64,000 bases of DNA. Source: Parafrankia irregularis (GTDB taxonomy: Bacteria; Actinomycetota; Actinomycetes; Frankiales; Frankiaceae). Of this stretch, positions 1 through 7,584 are shown piece after piece. Location: positions 62,001 to 126,000 of the forward strand of contig NZ_FAOZ01000002.1 in the NCBI RefSeq assembly GCF_001536285.1. The letters are read 5' to 3'. The notes below the pieces were generated by a model. It saw only the letters and a program-made list of their open reading frames with translations, was not told where the DNA came from and did no database searches. The position numbers were made by a program, and so were the translations under genes. Positions within the stretch are counted from its first letter, which is position 1, and the number at the start of each line of letters is the position of its first letter.

Positions 1-1242
1 CGCCGCCTGCCACCACTTGCCGGCGGGTGCGGGGGATGGCGCCGGTGCCGGCGGTGATGGTTGTGCCGCCGCCGGTGCCGCTGGCTGGGACGGCGGCTGC
101 ATCGGTTGTGTTGACGGCTGGGCCGCCTGCTGTGGCTGCTGTGACGGTGCTTGCTGTGATGATGGCTGCTGTGGCTGCTGTGGCTGCTGTGGCTGCGGCG
201 GGCTGGGCTGCGGTGCGGGCGGTGCCGCCGCGGGAGCGCCGGGGGTCTGCGCCCACCACCTGGCCCGTGGCGCGGGGCTGGCAGGCGGTGGGTTCGAAGC
301 CGCTGGCGCCGCCGGGGTTCCCGCCGCGCTCGGGGTACCTGATCTGCTGGGGGCGCTTGGACTGCGCGGAGCGCTTGGACTGTTCGGGGCGCTTGGGCTG
401 GTCGGGGTGCTCGGGGCGGCACCGATGATGGCGGCCTGGGCCGCCGCCGCGAAGGCGGCAGTGGACGGATACCGCTCCCCGGGATCCTTCGCCATGCCGC
501 GGACGATGACGGCGTCGAGTGCCGCCGGAGCGTCCGGCCGCACCGCGGACAGGATTGGGGGCGGCTCCTCCAGATGTGCTCGTACCACCGCCAGCCGTTC
601 GGCGGAGGCGAACGGCCGGCGCCTGGTGAGGCACTGGAACAGCAGGCAGGCCAGGGAGTAGACGTCCACCCGGTGGTCGACGGGCCCGGGGCCGAAGCGC
701 TCGGGCGCCATGTAGTCGATCGAGCCGATCGCGGCCCCGGTCGTCGTGAGGTCGGTGCCGTGGACCGAACGGGCGATGCCGAAGTCGACGAGGTAGACGA
801 AGTCGGTCGGGCGCCCCCGGCCCGCGCAGAGCACGTTGGACGGCTTGACGTCCCGGTGGACCAGGCCGTCGGCGTGTGCGGCGTCCAGCGCGGCGGCGAT
901 CTGCTCGATGACGTTGCCGGCCGTCCGCAGGTCGAGCGGACCGGCCCGCAGCACGGTGCCCAGGTCGGCGCCCTCAACGAGACGCATGTCGATGTACAGC
1001 TGGCCGTCGATCTCGCCGTAACGGTGGATCGGGATCACATGCGGCTCACGCAGCTGGGCCACCGTCGCGGATTCCCGGCGAAACCGCTCGATGTAGTGCG
1101 GATCTTCGGCCAGGCTGGGGAGCAGGAGCTTGAGTGCCACCAGACGTTGCTGGGCGGTGTCGTACGCCCGGTAGACCTCGCCCATACCGCCGCGGCCCAG
1201 TCGGGCCTCGATGCGGTAGGGGCCGAACATCCGCTCTGTCAT
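1..1242 (-). CDS. Ser/Thr protein kinase, C-terminus cut by window edge
   Basis: Hanks-type kinase that would phosphorylate Ser/Thr on target proteins in the cytoplasm. The start is the ATG at 1242. The glycine loop GRGGMG lies near residues 16-21, the ATP lysine is in VALK (about K38), the catalytic loop HRDVKPSN starts at about H129, DFG is at about 153, and GSIDYMAPE follows. After about residue 270 the protein becomes a Pro/Gln/Ala-rich linker with PQQ repeats (around 140-200), and it is still open at base 1, so a membrane or sensor end may be missing. It is the last visible gene of a leftward operon, 52 bp behind the atypical kinase gene. The partner PP2C and VWA genes just upstream suggest a dedicated phospho-signalling module. 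Kinase identity is secure; the substrate is unknown. Confidence 0.93.
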   Translation of the reverse strand, partial: MTERMFGPYRIEARLGRGGMGEVYRAYDTAQQRLVALKLLLPSLAEDPHYIERFRRESATVAQLREPHVIPIHRYGEIDGQLYIDMRLVEGADLGTVLRAGPLDLRTAGNVIEQIAAALDAAHADGLVHRDVKPSNVLCAGRGRPTDFVYLVDFGIARSVHGTDLTTTGAAIGSIDYMAPERFGPGPVDHRVDVYSLACLLFQCLTRRRPFASAERLAVVRAHLEEPPPILSAVRPDAPAALDAVIVRGMAKDPGERYPSTAAFAAAAQAAIIGAAPSTPTSPSAPNSPSAPRSPSAPSRSGTPSAAGTPAAPAASNPPPASPAPRARWWAQTPGAPAAAPPAPQPSPPQPQQPQQPQQPSSQQAPSQQPQQAAQPSTQPMQPPSQPAAPAAAQPSPPAPAPSPAPAGKWWQAA

Positions 1243-1294
1243 ACCGCCTTCTCCGGTGGTCGCCGTGCGAGGTCTCGCCCGTGCTCGGACGTCG

Positions 1295-2863
1295 CTATCG
1301 CGGGTTCCCGGGCTGCTTACGGCGGCGTCGCCGCCACCGTGCCCAGAGGACGCCGACGAGGACCGCCGGCAGGAGAGCAATCAGTGCGCTGACGTTCGCG
1401 ATCGCCGGCCGGGTGTCCTCGCCCTGGACGATCGCGAGGGTGATCGCGATGGTGGCGGCCAGCCAGGTGAGCACTGCCACGGCAACGGCGCTCAGGTTGC
1501 GTCGCACCCGCCCGCGGCCAGCCGCCGCAGCCGGCGCCGGGTGTGCGGGCGCCGGCCGCACCGGTGTGGAAGGAGCCGGTGCCGAGCCCCGGCCCGGTCC
1601 GGCCGCGGCCGCTCCCTCAGAGCCGGATGACTGCTGCCACCAGGCGGTTGCCTCCGCCGGCCGGGTACCTGTCTGCGTGCCCCGGCGGCGACGCTGCCCC
1701 GTCGATGTCCTCGCTGGTCCGGATGGCTTGGCAGCTGGTCCGGATGGCTTGGCACTCGGCCCGGTTGGTTTGGTGGCTGGTCTGGACGGTCTGGCGGTGG
1801 GCCTGGACGGTGTGGGCGCCGGCCCGGCCGGCGGTGTCGCCGGGTCGGGTGTGGAGCTGGTCGCGGTCGCCGCGGGCTCGGCCGGCGCGGGCTTGGCCGG
1901 CGCGGCGGGTACGACGCGGCTGCTGGTGCGCGTCCACCAGGGCAACGAGCCCGTGATCAGATCCTCGAGGTCGCCGGTTGCCGCCCAGCCTGCCGCGCAG
2001 CAGGATCGCAGCCTGGCCGCGAGCTGGTCGATCTGCGGGTCGCGCAGCTCGGCCAGCCAGGACCAGGCCTCGGTCTGGTGCGGCGGCTGGAAGTCGCGGC
2101 GGCCCAGGAGCAGGTTCTCCCCGTCGTTGAACCGCTCCCACTGGTCCGGTTCCTGGGCGAGCGCCAACAGCGACAGGTAGATCACAAGACCGGGGAACGT
2201 GTCCATCCACGGCCCCCACAGCCGGTTCTCGGGCTGGTAGTTGCGGTGCCCGCCTTCCGTGGGTGGCGGCGAGCCCGTGAACGGGGCGATCCACGAACTG
2301 TCGAAGTCGACGAGGCGCAGCCGCCCGGCGGTGTCGACGAGCACGTTGCCGTGCTGCAGGTCGCCGTGCGCGAACTGGGCGGACTGGAGCCGGCGCAGCA
2401 GATCCCGCCACGAGTCGGCCAGCGTCCGCAGCGCCGCGCGGTCGTCGGCCTCGACGAGCTCCTCCACATGCCGGTCGAGGGTGTGGCCGTCCACCCAGTC
2501 CATCTGGACCATCGGCCAGCGGCGCCCGTTCACCAGGATCGCGTCGTCCACCCACCGGCAGGCGGCCACGTCCGGGCTGAGGCCGCGTTCGGTGAACCAG
2601 TCGTCGATCGCGGTGTAACGCTGCTGGGTGGACGCGTCCTCGCGGGTGAAGAACCGCAGCGCGTGCGCGGTGCCGCCGATCGTCGCGCGGAACACGACCG
2701 CGGTGCTGCCCGACGCCGGAACGGGAATGCCCAGCAGCGGATGGACGTCGAAACGGGCCCCGGTCAGCTCGGGATGGTCGAACACGAGGTCCGGCCGCTG
2801 AACCGCGCGGATGTAGTCCTCTGCCGACGGGTGGCGGACGGCCGGCTGGCGAGCGCTGGTCAC
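1295..2863 (-). CDS. Atypical protein kinase-like membrane protein
   Basis: 522 residues from the GTG at 2863, which overlaps the PP2C stop (GTGA), so the two are translationally coupled. The N-terminal half (about 40-290) reads as a kinase fold. HGDLQHGN at about 166-173 replaces the usual HRD loop, and DFD at about 186-188 replaces DFG. The beta-3 position reads ALRFF, with Arg where Lys is normal, so catalysis may be weak or altered. A Pro/Thr/Ala linker with KPSGPA-type repeats follows (about 330-400). The last 73 residues carry two probable membrane helices and a basic tail. In TerY-P type cassettes a kinase sits next to a VWA and a PP2C gene, as here. Pseudokinase or phosphotransferase of the aminoglycoside-kinase fold are alternatives. 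Confidence 0.85.
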   Translation of the reverse strand: MTSARQPAVRHPSAEDYIRAVQRPDLVFDHPELTGARFDVHPLLGIPVPASGSTAVVFRATIGGTAHALRFFTREDASTQQRYTAIDDWFTERGLSPDVAACRWVDDAILVNGRRWPMVQMDWVDGHTLDRHVEELVEADDRAALRTLADSWRDLLRRLQSAQFAHGDLQHGNVLVDTAGRLRLVDFDSSWIAPFTGSPPPTEGGHRNYQPENRLWGPWMDTFPGLVIYLSLLALAQEPDQWERFNDGENLLLGRRDFQPPHQTEAWSWLAELRDPQIDQLAARLRSCCAAGWAATGDLEDLITGSLPWWTRTSSRVVPAAPAKPAPAEPAATATSSTPDPATPPAGPAPTPSRPTARPSRPATKPTGPSAKPSGPAAKPSGPARTSTGQRRRRGTQTGTRPAEATAWWQQSSGSEGAAAAGPGRGSAPAPSTPVRPAPAHPAPAAAAGRGRVRRNLSAVAVAVLTWLAATIAITLAIVQGEDTRPAIANVSALIALLPAVLVGVLWARWRRRRRKQPGNPR

Positions 2864-3729
2864 AGGCACACCACCAGCGCGTCGGGTTCGGCCGCCACGA
2901 GCTGCACCCGCAGCAGGGTGACGTCGTCGTTGCGCATCCGTCCCGCGGCGCGTTGGTCGGCGACGATCGCCGCGAAGGTCGCGTCGTGGTCGATACCGGT
3001 GAGGTCGGCCCACAGCCCGTCCCGTTTCCGGCCGGTGCCCTTGCCACCGGTGGCGTGCCTGCCGGTGCCGTGTGTGCCGGTGCCGTGTCGGCTGGTGCCG
3101 CCCGTGCCCGTCTCGGTCAGCAGCCAGTGGGCCAGCGCGTCCGTGGCGAGGAACAGGACGTCGCCGACCCGGAGCTCGCCGTGGGCGAGGGCCAGGCCGC
3201 GCAGCATCGGGCCGAGCGCCTCCGGACGGGTACTGACCCCGTCGGGGGACAGGCCGAACCCGTCGACGTCAAGGTGAGGGAAGTGGGTCAGCAGCCGGCC
3301 GCCCCGGATGTGGAACAGCACCGTGTCACCGAGCGCCGCCGCCTCCCAGCGGGCCTGTGGTCCGTCCAGGCCGGTGAGACGGCAGCCGAGGAACGTCGCG
3401 AACGACCCCTCGCTGCGGAACTTGTGCTCCTCGATCACCGTCGCGAACCGGGCCGGTGACTCGGCCACCCACAGCTGTTGGACGTACTCGAACCAGGCCC
3501 GCAGGCCCTCCGAGGTGAGGTCCGGTCCGGCGCCGGCGACGAACGAGGTGACCAGGTGGTCCACCCAGCGGATCGCGTCGTAGGCCTCGGTGGCGCCGTC
3601 CGCGACCGCGTAGCGGGGCGCGACGCCGACCGCCGGATCGCCGTCGTGGCAGGCCGCGGCGTCCTCCCATTCCTGGGGTGTGCTCCCCAGCTTCTCCAAC
3701 GCGAAGCAGACCGAGCGGGCGACGATCAT
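2860..3729 (-). CDS. PP2C-like protein phosphatase
   Basis: 289 residues. I chose the ATG at 3729 because it begins MIVARSV, 10 bp after the VWA stop; a longer in-frame upstream extension would overlap the VWA gene. PP2C features are visible: YAVADGATEAY at about 40-50 (metal-binding Asp of motif DG), a central LGDTVLFHI strand, LATDALAHW (equivalent of the conserved SDG/TDG motif) and RNDDVTLL near the C-terminus, which supplies the last metal Asp pair. Predicted metal-dependent Ser/Thr phosphatase, cytosolic, probably counteracting the two neighbouring kinases. Its stop overlaps the start of the atypical kinase. The His/Gly tandem (about 3020-3110) is a low-complexity insertion before the last motif. 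Confidence 0.85.
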   Translation of the reverse strand: MIVARSVCFALEKLGSTPQEWEDAAACHDGDPAVGVAPRYAVADGATEAYDAIRWVDHLVTSFVAGAGPDLTSEGLRAWFEYVQQLWVAESPARFATVIEEHKFRSEGSFATFLGCRLTGLDGPQARWEAAALGDTVLFHIRGGRLLTHFPHLDVDGFGLSPDGVSTRPEALGPMLRGLALAHGELRVGDVLFLATDALAHWLLTETGTGGTSRHGTGTHGTGRHATGGKGTGRKRDGLWADLTGIDHDATFAAIVADQRAAGRMRNDDVTLLRVQLVAAEPDALVVCL

Positions 3730-3739
3730 CGGTGGGCCC

Positions 3740-4621
3740 TCACCGGTCCCGCAGGTCGGCGACCCGGGTGCCGACCTCCAGGAACCACACGAGCGTCGCG
3801 AGGCCCGCGTTGAACACGAACCCGCGGGCACCGTCGGTGATCTCCATCCGGGCACCGCGAGCGTTCGCGACCATCGACGCCGGCAGCGTGCTCGAGATCG
3901 CGAACAGCTCGGGGCCCGGCTCGGGCAGCCCGGCCGCGGAGACCGGGAACAGCACCTCGGGCGCGAGGGCCGGCGACAGGAAGATGTTGAACAGCAGCGC
4001 GGGGCCGTCGTGGGTCTCGATCGAGGTGAGCCGGGAGGCCCAGTCAGTCAGGCCGACGCCGTCGAACGGGCTGTCGGTGACCATCCCGTCGGTGATGTTG
4101 ATGATGATCGGCGGGAAGGAGTCGGGATGGCTCGCCGCCCACTCGAAGACGTGCTCGCCGGCGCTGGCGATCGCCTGGCACATCGGGGTGCGGTAGCCGT
4201 GGACGGGCTCGACCCAGACCGGCAGCCGTGAGCCCGCGACCGGGTCCACCGTCGCCGCGGCGCCGGGCCCGGATGGCGGCGGCGTCGACTCGATCCGCAG
4301 CGGGTTCTCGAAGACGTGCGAGATCGGGACGATCGGCTGACCACCCACCGGGCCGATCAGTGCGGGCTCGACGCCCTCACCGCCCGTCACCGGGCAGGCA
4401 CCGTAGCCGAAGACGCCTACGTCGAAATAGTGCCGGGCCCGGCCGCCCACCTCCTTCGCCGACTTCACGCACAGATCGAGGAGGATCTTGTTCACCGCGC
4501 GGGCGGCGCCCTCGGCGAGGGTTCCCCCACTGGACTGCCACGGCTGTTTCATCGAGTCGGACCGGTCCAGCAGGAACACGATGCAACCCGGGTTGGCACG
4601 GGAGAAGGTCTGCTCGTACAT
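3740..4621 (-). CDS. VWA-domain protein (TerY-like)
   Basis: 293 residues forming essentially one von Willebrand A domain. The MIDAS metal site starts with DRSDSM at residues 19-24, followed by a conserved Thr region (YRTPMCQA) and INITDGMVTD, a typical MIDAS Asp motif. No signal peptide or membrane helix is visible, so it should be cytosolic. VWA proteins of the TerY type occur with a PP2C phosphatase and a kinase (the TerY-P triad described by comparative genomics of tellurite/stress systems). Here the phosphatase follows 10 bp downstream and a membrane zinc-ribbon gene precedes by 37 bp. No terD/terC-like gene is seen in this window, so the link to metal stress is inference. Confidence 0.85.
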   Translation of the reverse strand: MYEQTFSRANPGCIVFLLDRSDSMKQPWQSSGGTLAEGAARAVNKILLDLCVKSAKEVGGRARHYFDVGVFGYGACPVTGGEGVEPALIGPVGGQPIVPISHVFENPLRIESTPPPSGPGAAATVDPVAGSRLPVWVEPVHGYRTPMCQAIASAGEHVFEWAASHPDSFPPIIINITDGMVTDSPFDGVGLTDWASRLTSIETHDGPALLFNIFLSPALAPEVLFPVSAAGLPEPGPELFAISSTLPASMVANARGARMEITDGARGFVFNAGLATLVWFLEVGTRVADLRDR

Positions 4622-4658
4622 GCTCGCTCTGTCCGTTCTCGTCAGCGCGGTCCGGGGT

Positions 4659-5465
4659 TCATGGGTTTCCGTTCCGACGGCGGCTCGTCACGACGGTCAC
4701 CGGCCAGGCGGTCCCGGGCTGCCAGGACCAGCTGTGCCCGTCGACCCGGCAGCGGAAGGCGAACCCGGTAGCGGCGTACCGGGCGTCGACACGGAACGCG
4801 CCGCAGCGTGGGCACTGGACGACCCGGGCCGCCTCGCGCAGCTCGGCGATCTCACGGGGAGCCGGCCGGACCGGTTCGGTACCCGGGGCGGTCCTGTTCC
4901 CGGCGGGTTCCCTGGCGCCGCCCGCGGGCCCGCCCGGTGGCGTTGCGGTCTGGGTCCACCACTGGCCGCCGCGGGTCGTCTCGGTACCGGGACGCTCGAC
5001 CGGCAGCAGGACGGCCTGGGCCTGGGCCGGTGTCTGGGCCTGGGCCGGCGCCTCACGTTTCCCGCCGCCATGCGGTGGGGCCCACTGGTCGTCGCCTGTG
5101 GGCTGCTGCCGGTTGGGCTGTTGCCGGTCGGTGGGCTGTTGCCGGTCCGTCGGATGAGATCGGTCCGCGGGATGTGGTCGATGTGCGCCCGCGGTCCCGG
5201 TGCGCCCGGGCGCCTGGTTGGGTTGGGGCCGACGGGGTGCTTCGCCCAGCCGTGCATCCCGCGCTCCGGCCGGTCGTCGCGCCGACCCGGGCGGCAGGAC
5301 CAACAGCGCCGACGCCAGCACACCCACGGCGAAGGAGCCGGCTACCACCATGGCGGTCGTGGTTCCCGGGCGGTCGCGGAACAGCAGCCCCCAGCCGGCC
5401 AGTGACGCGCCGCCGGCGGCGACCAGGAGCAGGACGAGGGAGACCCGCGTCGCCTTCTCGGTCAC
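4659..5465 (-). CDS. Membrane-anchored zinc-ribbon protein
   Basis: 268 residues. Two membrane helices lie at about 8-30 and 38-58. A long Pro/Gln/Arg-rich low-complexity stretch follows, with repeats such as DRQQPT. The C-terminal domain contains CPRCGAF followed by a second cluster FRCRVDGHSW, giving Cys4/Cys3His-type metal ligands. I recognise no named family. The position first in front of VWA-PP2C-kinase genes, with a 37-bp gap, argues that it is the membrane-side partner or metal-responsive adaptor of that module; zinc-ribbon proteins are known companions of TerY-P cassettes. The enzymatic role is unknown. Confidence 0.7.
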   Translation of the reverse strand: MTEKATRVSLVLLLVAAGGASLAGWGLLFRDRPGTTTAMVVAGSFAVGVLASALLVLPPGSARRPAGARDARLGEAPRRPQPNQAPGRTGTAGAHRPHPADRSHPTDRQQPTDRQQPNRQQPTGDDQWAPPHGGGKREAPAQAQTPAQAQAVLLPVERPGTETTRGGQWWTQTATPPGGPAGGAREPAGNRTAPGTEPVRPAPREIAELREAARVVQCPRCGAFRVDARYAATGFAFRCRVDGHSWSWQPGTAWPVTVVTSRRRNGNP

Positions 5466-5508
5466 CAGGCCACCACCTTTCCCGTGGGGCCTGATGGGAG
5501 GGCCGGCG

Positions 5509-6294
5509 TCATGACGCCTCCACCGGGAACGTCACGTCCGCGACCGGATTGGTGACCGCTCGGCACTGCTCGCCGCCGGGTTCCGCGGCGCCGACGAACC
5601 GCCAGCCGCCCACCAGCTTCAGGCAGACCTGCGCGTCAGGCGGCAGCCGGTTCGGGATGAACCACCCGGAATCCCCGAGCTTGCCATCCGGCGAACCACC
5701 GTCCTGTGCGTCGCCGCGCGCGTAGCGAATCGTGACGGAGCTGCCGGTGGGGACCTTGGTACCGCCCCCCGCGACCTGTGCGATCACCCGCGCCGGTTCG
5801 ACCTTCAGCTCGATGGGCCGGGTGTTCGTCACCTGCTCCTGCCGGCACGCGGACGGGGTTTCCAGCCCGGCCAGGCGCACCGGGGCATCCGCCGACATCA
5901 CGCAGACCTCGCGTCTGCCGACGGTGATCTCGGATGACCACCGTCCCTGGTCATCGGCGCGTTCGTCGGCCAGCACGACACCGCCCTCGCGGATCTGCAC
6001 GGCCAGGTGACTGAGGCGCAGGTCGGCGCCTGCCTCCGTCACGGTCACCATCGCGGTTACGGGCACCTTCCCCGGCGCGGTGGTCACGGGCTTGGCGGCG
6101 GGCTTTGTGGTGGGCGCGGTCACGGGCGCGGTGGCCGTCGGTGGCGCCGTGGGCGACCCTGGCGGATCGTCACCGGCCGAGGCGTGCGGTGCCACCACGA
6201 GGCTCGCCAGGGCGACACAGCCGATCGCCAGCGCCGCCGCGTATACGGGCGCCAGGGCCGGGTGCCGCCACAGCGGCGGGCGTGGCGGCGTCAC
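5509..6294 (-). CDS. Secreted protein of unknown function
   Basis: Start is uncertain. The open frame extends back to an ATG at 6492, but that would cross the divergent regulator gene at 6461. The GTG at 6294 gives a compact signal peptide (Arg-rich start, hydrophobic VYAAALAIGCVALASLV, cleavage near PHASA). The mature part begins with a Thr/Pro/Ala stretch and then about 200 residues of beta-rich sequence with two Cys (VCVMS and SACRQEQ) and a later pair (VCLKL, EQCRAV) that could form disulfides. No catalytic motif is recognised. It lies 43 bp upstream of the zinc-ribbon gene and may be the first gene of the kinase/phosphatase operon, possibly an extracellular sensor part. Confidence 0.6.
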   Translation of the reverse strand: MTPPRPPLWRHPALAPVYAAALAIGCVALASLVVAPHASAGDDPPGSPTAPPTATAPVTAPTTKPAAKPVTTAPGKVPVTAMVTVTEAGADLRLSHLAVQIREGGVVLADERADDQGRWSSEITVGRREVCVMSADAPVRLAGLETPSACRQEQVTNTRPIELKVEPARVIAQVAGGGTKVPTGSSVTIRYARGDAQDGGSPDGKLGDSGWFIPNRLPPDAQVCLKLVGGWRFVGAAEPGGEQCRAVTNPVADVTFPVEAS

Positions 6295-6460
6295 CCGCGG
6301 GTGAACGGGTCGGCGGTGCCGGTGCGCAAGGCCTTCACGGAAACGAGTGTCCGGCGGGCCGGAAACCGGCACATCTGTGCCACCACTGGCTTCTTTGACC
6401 GGTACGGCCCAGTGCTGGCACGGAGTTCCGGGCGGGTGCGGCGGTGCTAACGTCCGAGCC

Positions 6461-6850
6461 GTGGACCGGGTGGCGGTGGGGCGTGTCTTCATCGTCGACG
6501 ACAGCGCACCGTTCCGGGCGGTGGCCCGCGCGTTGCTGGAAAGCGGTGGCTACGAGGTCGTCGGCGACGCCGCGACCGGGGCCGAGGCGTTGGCCGCGGC
6601 ACCCGTGGCGAGCCCCGACGTCGTGCTGCTCGACGTCGCCCTGCCCGACCTGGACGGTTTCGCCGTCTGCCGCGAGCTGCGGGAGACCGTTCCCGGTGCC
6701 ACGGTTGTGTTCTGCTCGGTACGCGACGCCGAGCACTACGGGGACGCGGTCGACCAGTCGTCCGCCGCTGGCTTCCTCCCCAAGTCGACGCTGTCCGCGG
6801 AGGCGCTCGCGCTTGTCGTGGCGCGGGCGCGGGGGGCCGAACGCAGATAG
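6461..6850 (+). CDS. Stand-alone response-regulator receiver (CheY-like)
   Basis: 129 residues from GTG 6461 (VDRVAVGRVFIVDD); longer in-frame starts at 6347 would run antisense through the 5' part of the left neighbour and lack homologous sequence. A complete receiver fold is seen: acidic VDDS, phospho-acceptor Asp in VVLLDVALPDLDG, Ser in VVFCSVRD and the invariant Lys in GFLPKS. There is no output domain. It is transcribed toward the NarL-type regulator gene and overlaps its 3' end by 115 bp tail to tail. It likely accepts phosphate from the nearby histidine kinase or acts as a phosphate sink; this is inference from context. Confidence 0.85.
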   Translation: MDRVAVGRVFIVDDSAPFRAVARALLESGGYEVVGDAATGAEALAAAPVASPDVVLLDVALPDLDGFAVCRELRETVPGATVVFCSVRDAEHYGDAVDQSSAAGFLPKSTLSAEALALVVARARGAERR

Positions 6851-7584
6851 GCGAGCACGGCCAGGACGCGGCGGTTGTGCTCCGCCTCGTCAGGCAGTGA
6901 GAGCCGCAGGAACACGTTGCGTACGTGTGTCTCCACGGTCCGCGTCGTGAGCTGGAGCTCGGTGGCGATCGCGCTGTTCGACCGGCCCTGCGCCATCAGC
7001 GCGAGGACCTCCCGCTCCCGCGCGCTGAGCGCGGCCAGCTCGTCGCGCCGCGCCCCGCCACGCTGGCCGGCGAGCAGCGGGACCACCTCCGGGTCGAACG
7101 CACAGCCGTCGGAGGCCACCCGGCGGATCGCGCTGAGGAAATCGGGCCCGGTGACCCGGTCCTTGAGCAGGTAGCCGACGCCGCGGGCGGACTGCCCGAC
7201 CAGCTCGTCGAGATGCGTGACCTCAAGATGCTGGGACAGCAGCAGCACTCCCGTCCCGGGGTGCCGCCGACGTAGCCGGACGGCCGCGCGCAGACCCTCC
7301 AGATGGTGGCCGGGCGGCATCCTGATGTCGACGACCGCGAGGTCGGGGCGGTGTCGTTCGACCGCGTCGAGCAGTCCGTCCGCGTCCGCGGCCTGGCCGA
7401 CGATCACGCATCCGTCTCGTTCCAGCAGGTCGGCGAGAGCCGTCCGGAACAGCTCCGCGTCGTCGGCGAGCACGACCCGAGGCCCCGACGAGGAAGATCG
7501 TCCGGGCTGGTTCGTGGCGGGCTGGTCCGTCGCAGGATGGTGAGCGGGAGCAGGCTGGTCAGCTGGGGTGATGGCTGGGGTCAA
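6736..7584 (-). CDS. NarL/LuxR-type response regulator
   Basis: 282 residues. After a Pro/Ala/Thr-rich N-terminal leader, the receiver begins at RVVLADDAE (Asp41/42); the phospho-acceptor is Asp86 in VVDIRMPP and the Lys is in YLLKDR. The LuxR helix-turn-helix is LSAREREVLALMAQGRSNSA with TTRTVETHVRNVF. It should bind DNA as a dimer after phosphorylation. The ATG at 7584 overlaps the histidine kinase stop (ATGA), so they are coupled. The C-terminal 35 residues after the HTH are low complexity and encoded antisense to the CheY-like gene, so the true functional end may be shorter. Regulon unknown. Confidence 0.92.
   Translation of the reverse strand: MTPAITPADQPAPAHHPATDQPATNQPGRSSSSGPRVVLADDAELFRTALADLLERDGCVIVGQAADADGLLDAVERHRPDLAVVDIRMPPGHHLEGLRAAVRLRRRHPGTGVLLLSQHLEVTHLDELVGQSARGVGYLLKDRVTGPDFLSAIRRVASDGCAFDPEVVPLLAGQRGGARRDELAALSAREREVLALMAQGRSNSAIATELQLTTRTVETHVRNVFLRLSLPDEAEHNRRVLAVLAYLRSAPRARATTSASASADSVDLGRKPAADDWSTASP

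Noticed and set aside
13-6300. Long overlapping open frames on the plus strand across the kinase operon
   Set aside because: They are antisense shadows of high-GC minus-strand genes, with no domain motifs, arginine/alanine-biased text and no ribosome sites.
5509-6492. Start at 6492 for the secreted protein
   Set aside because: It would cross the divergent receiver gene start (6461) and put about 66 unlike residues before the signal peptide.
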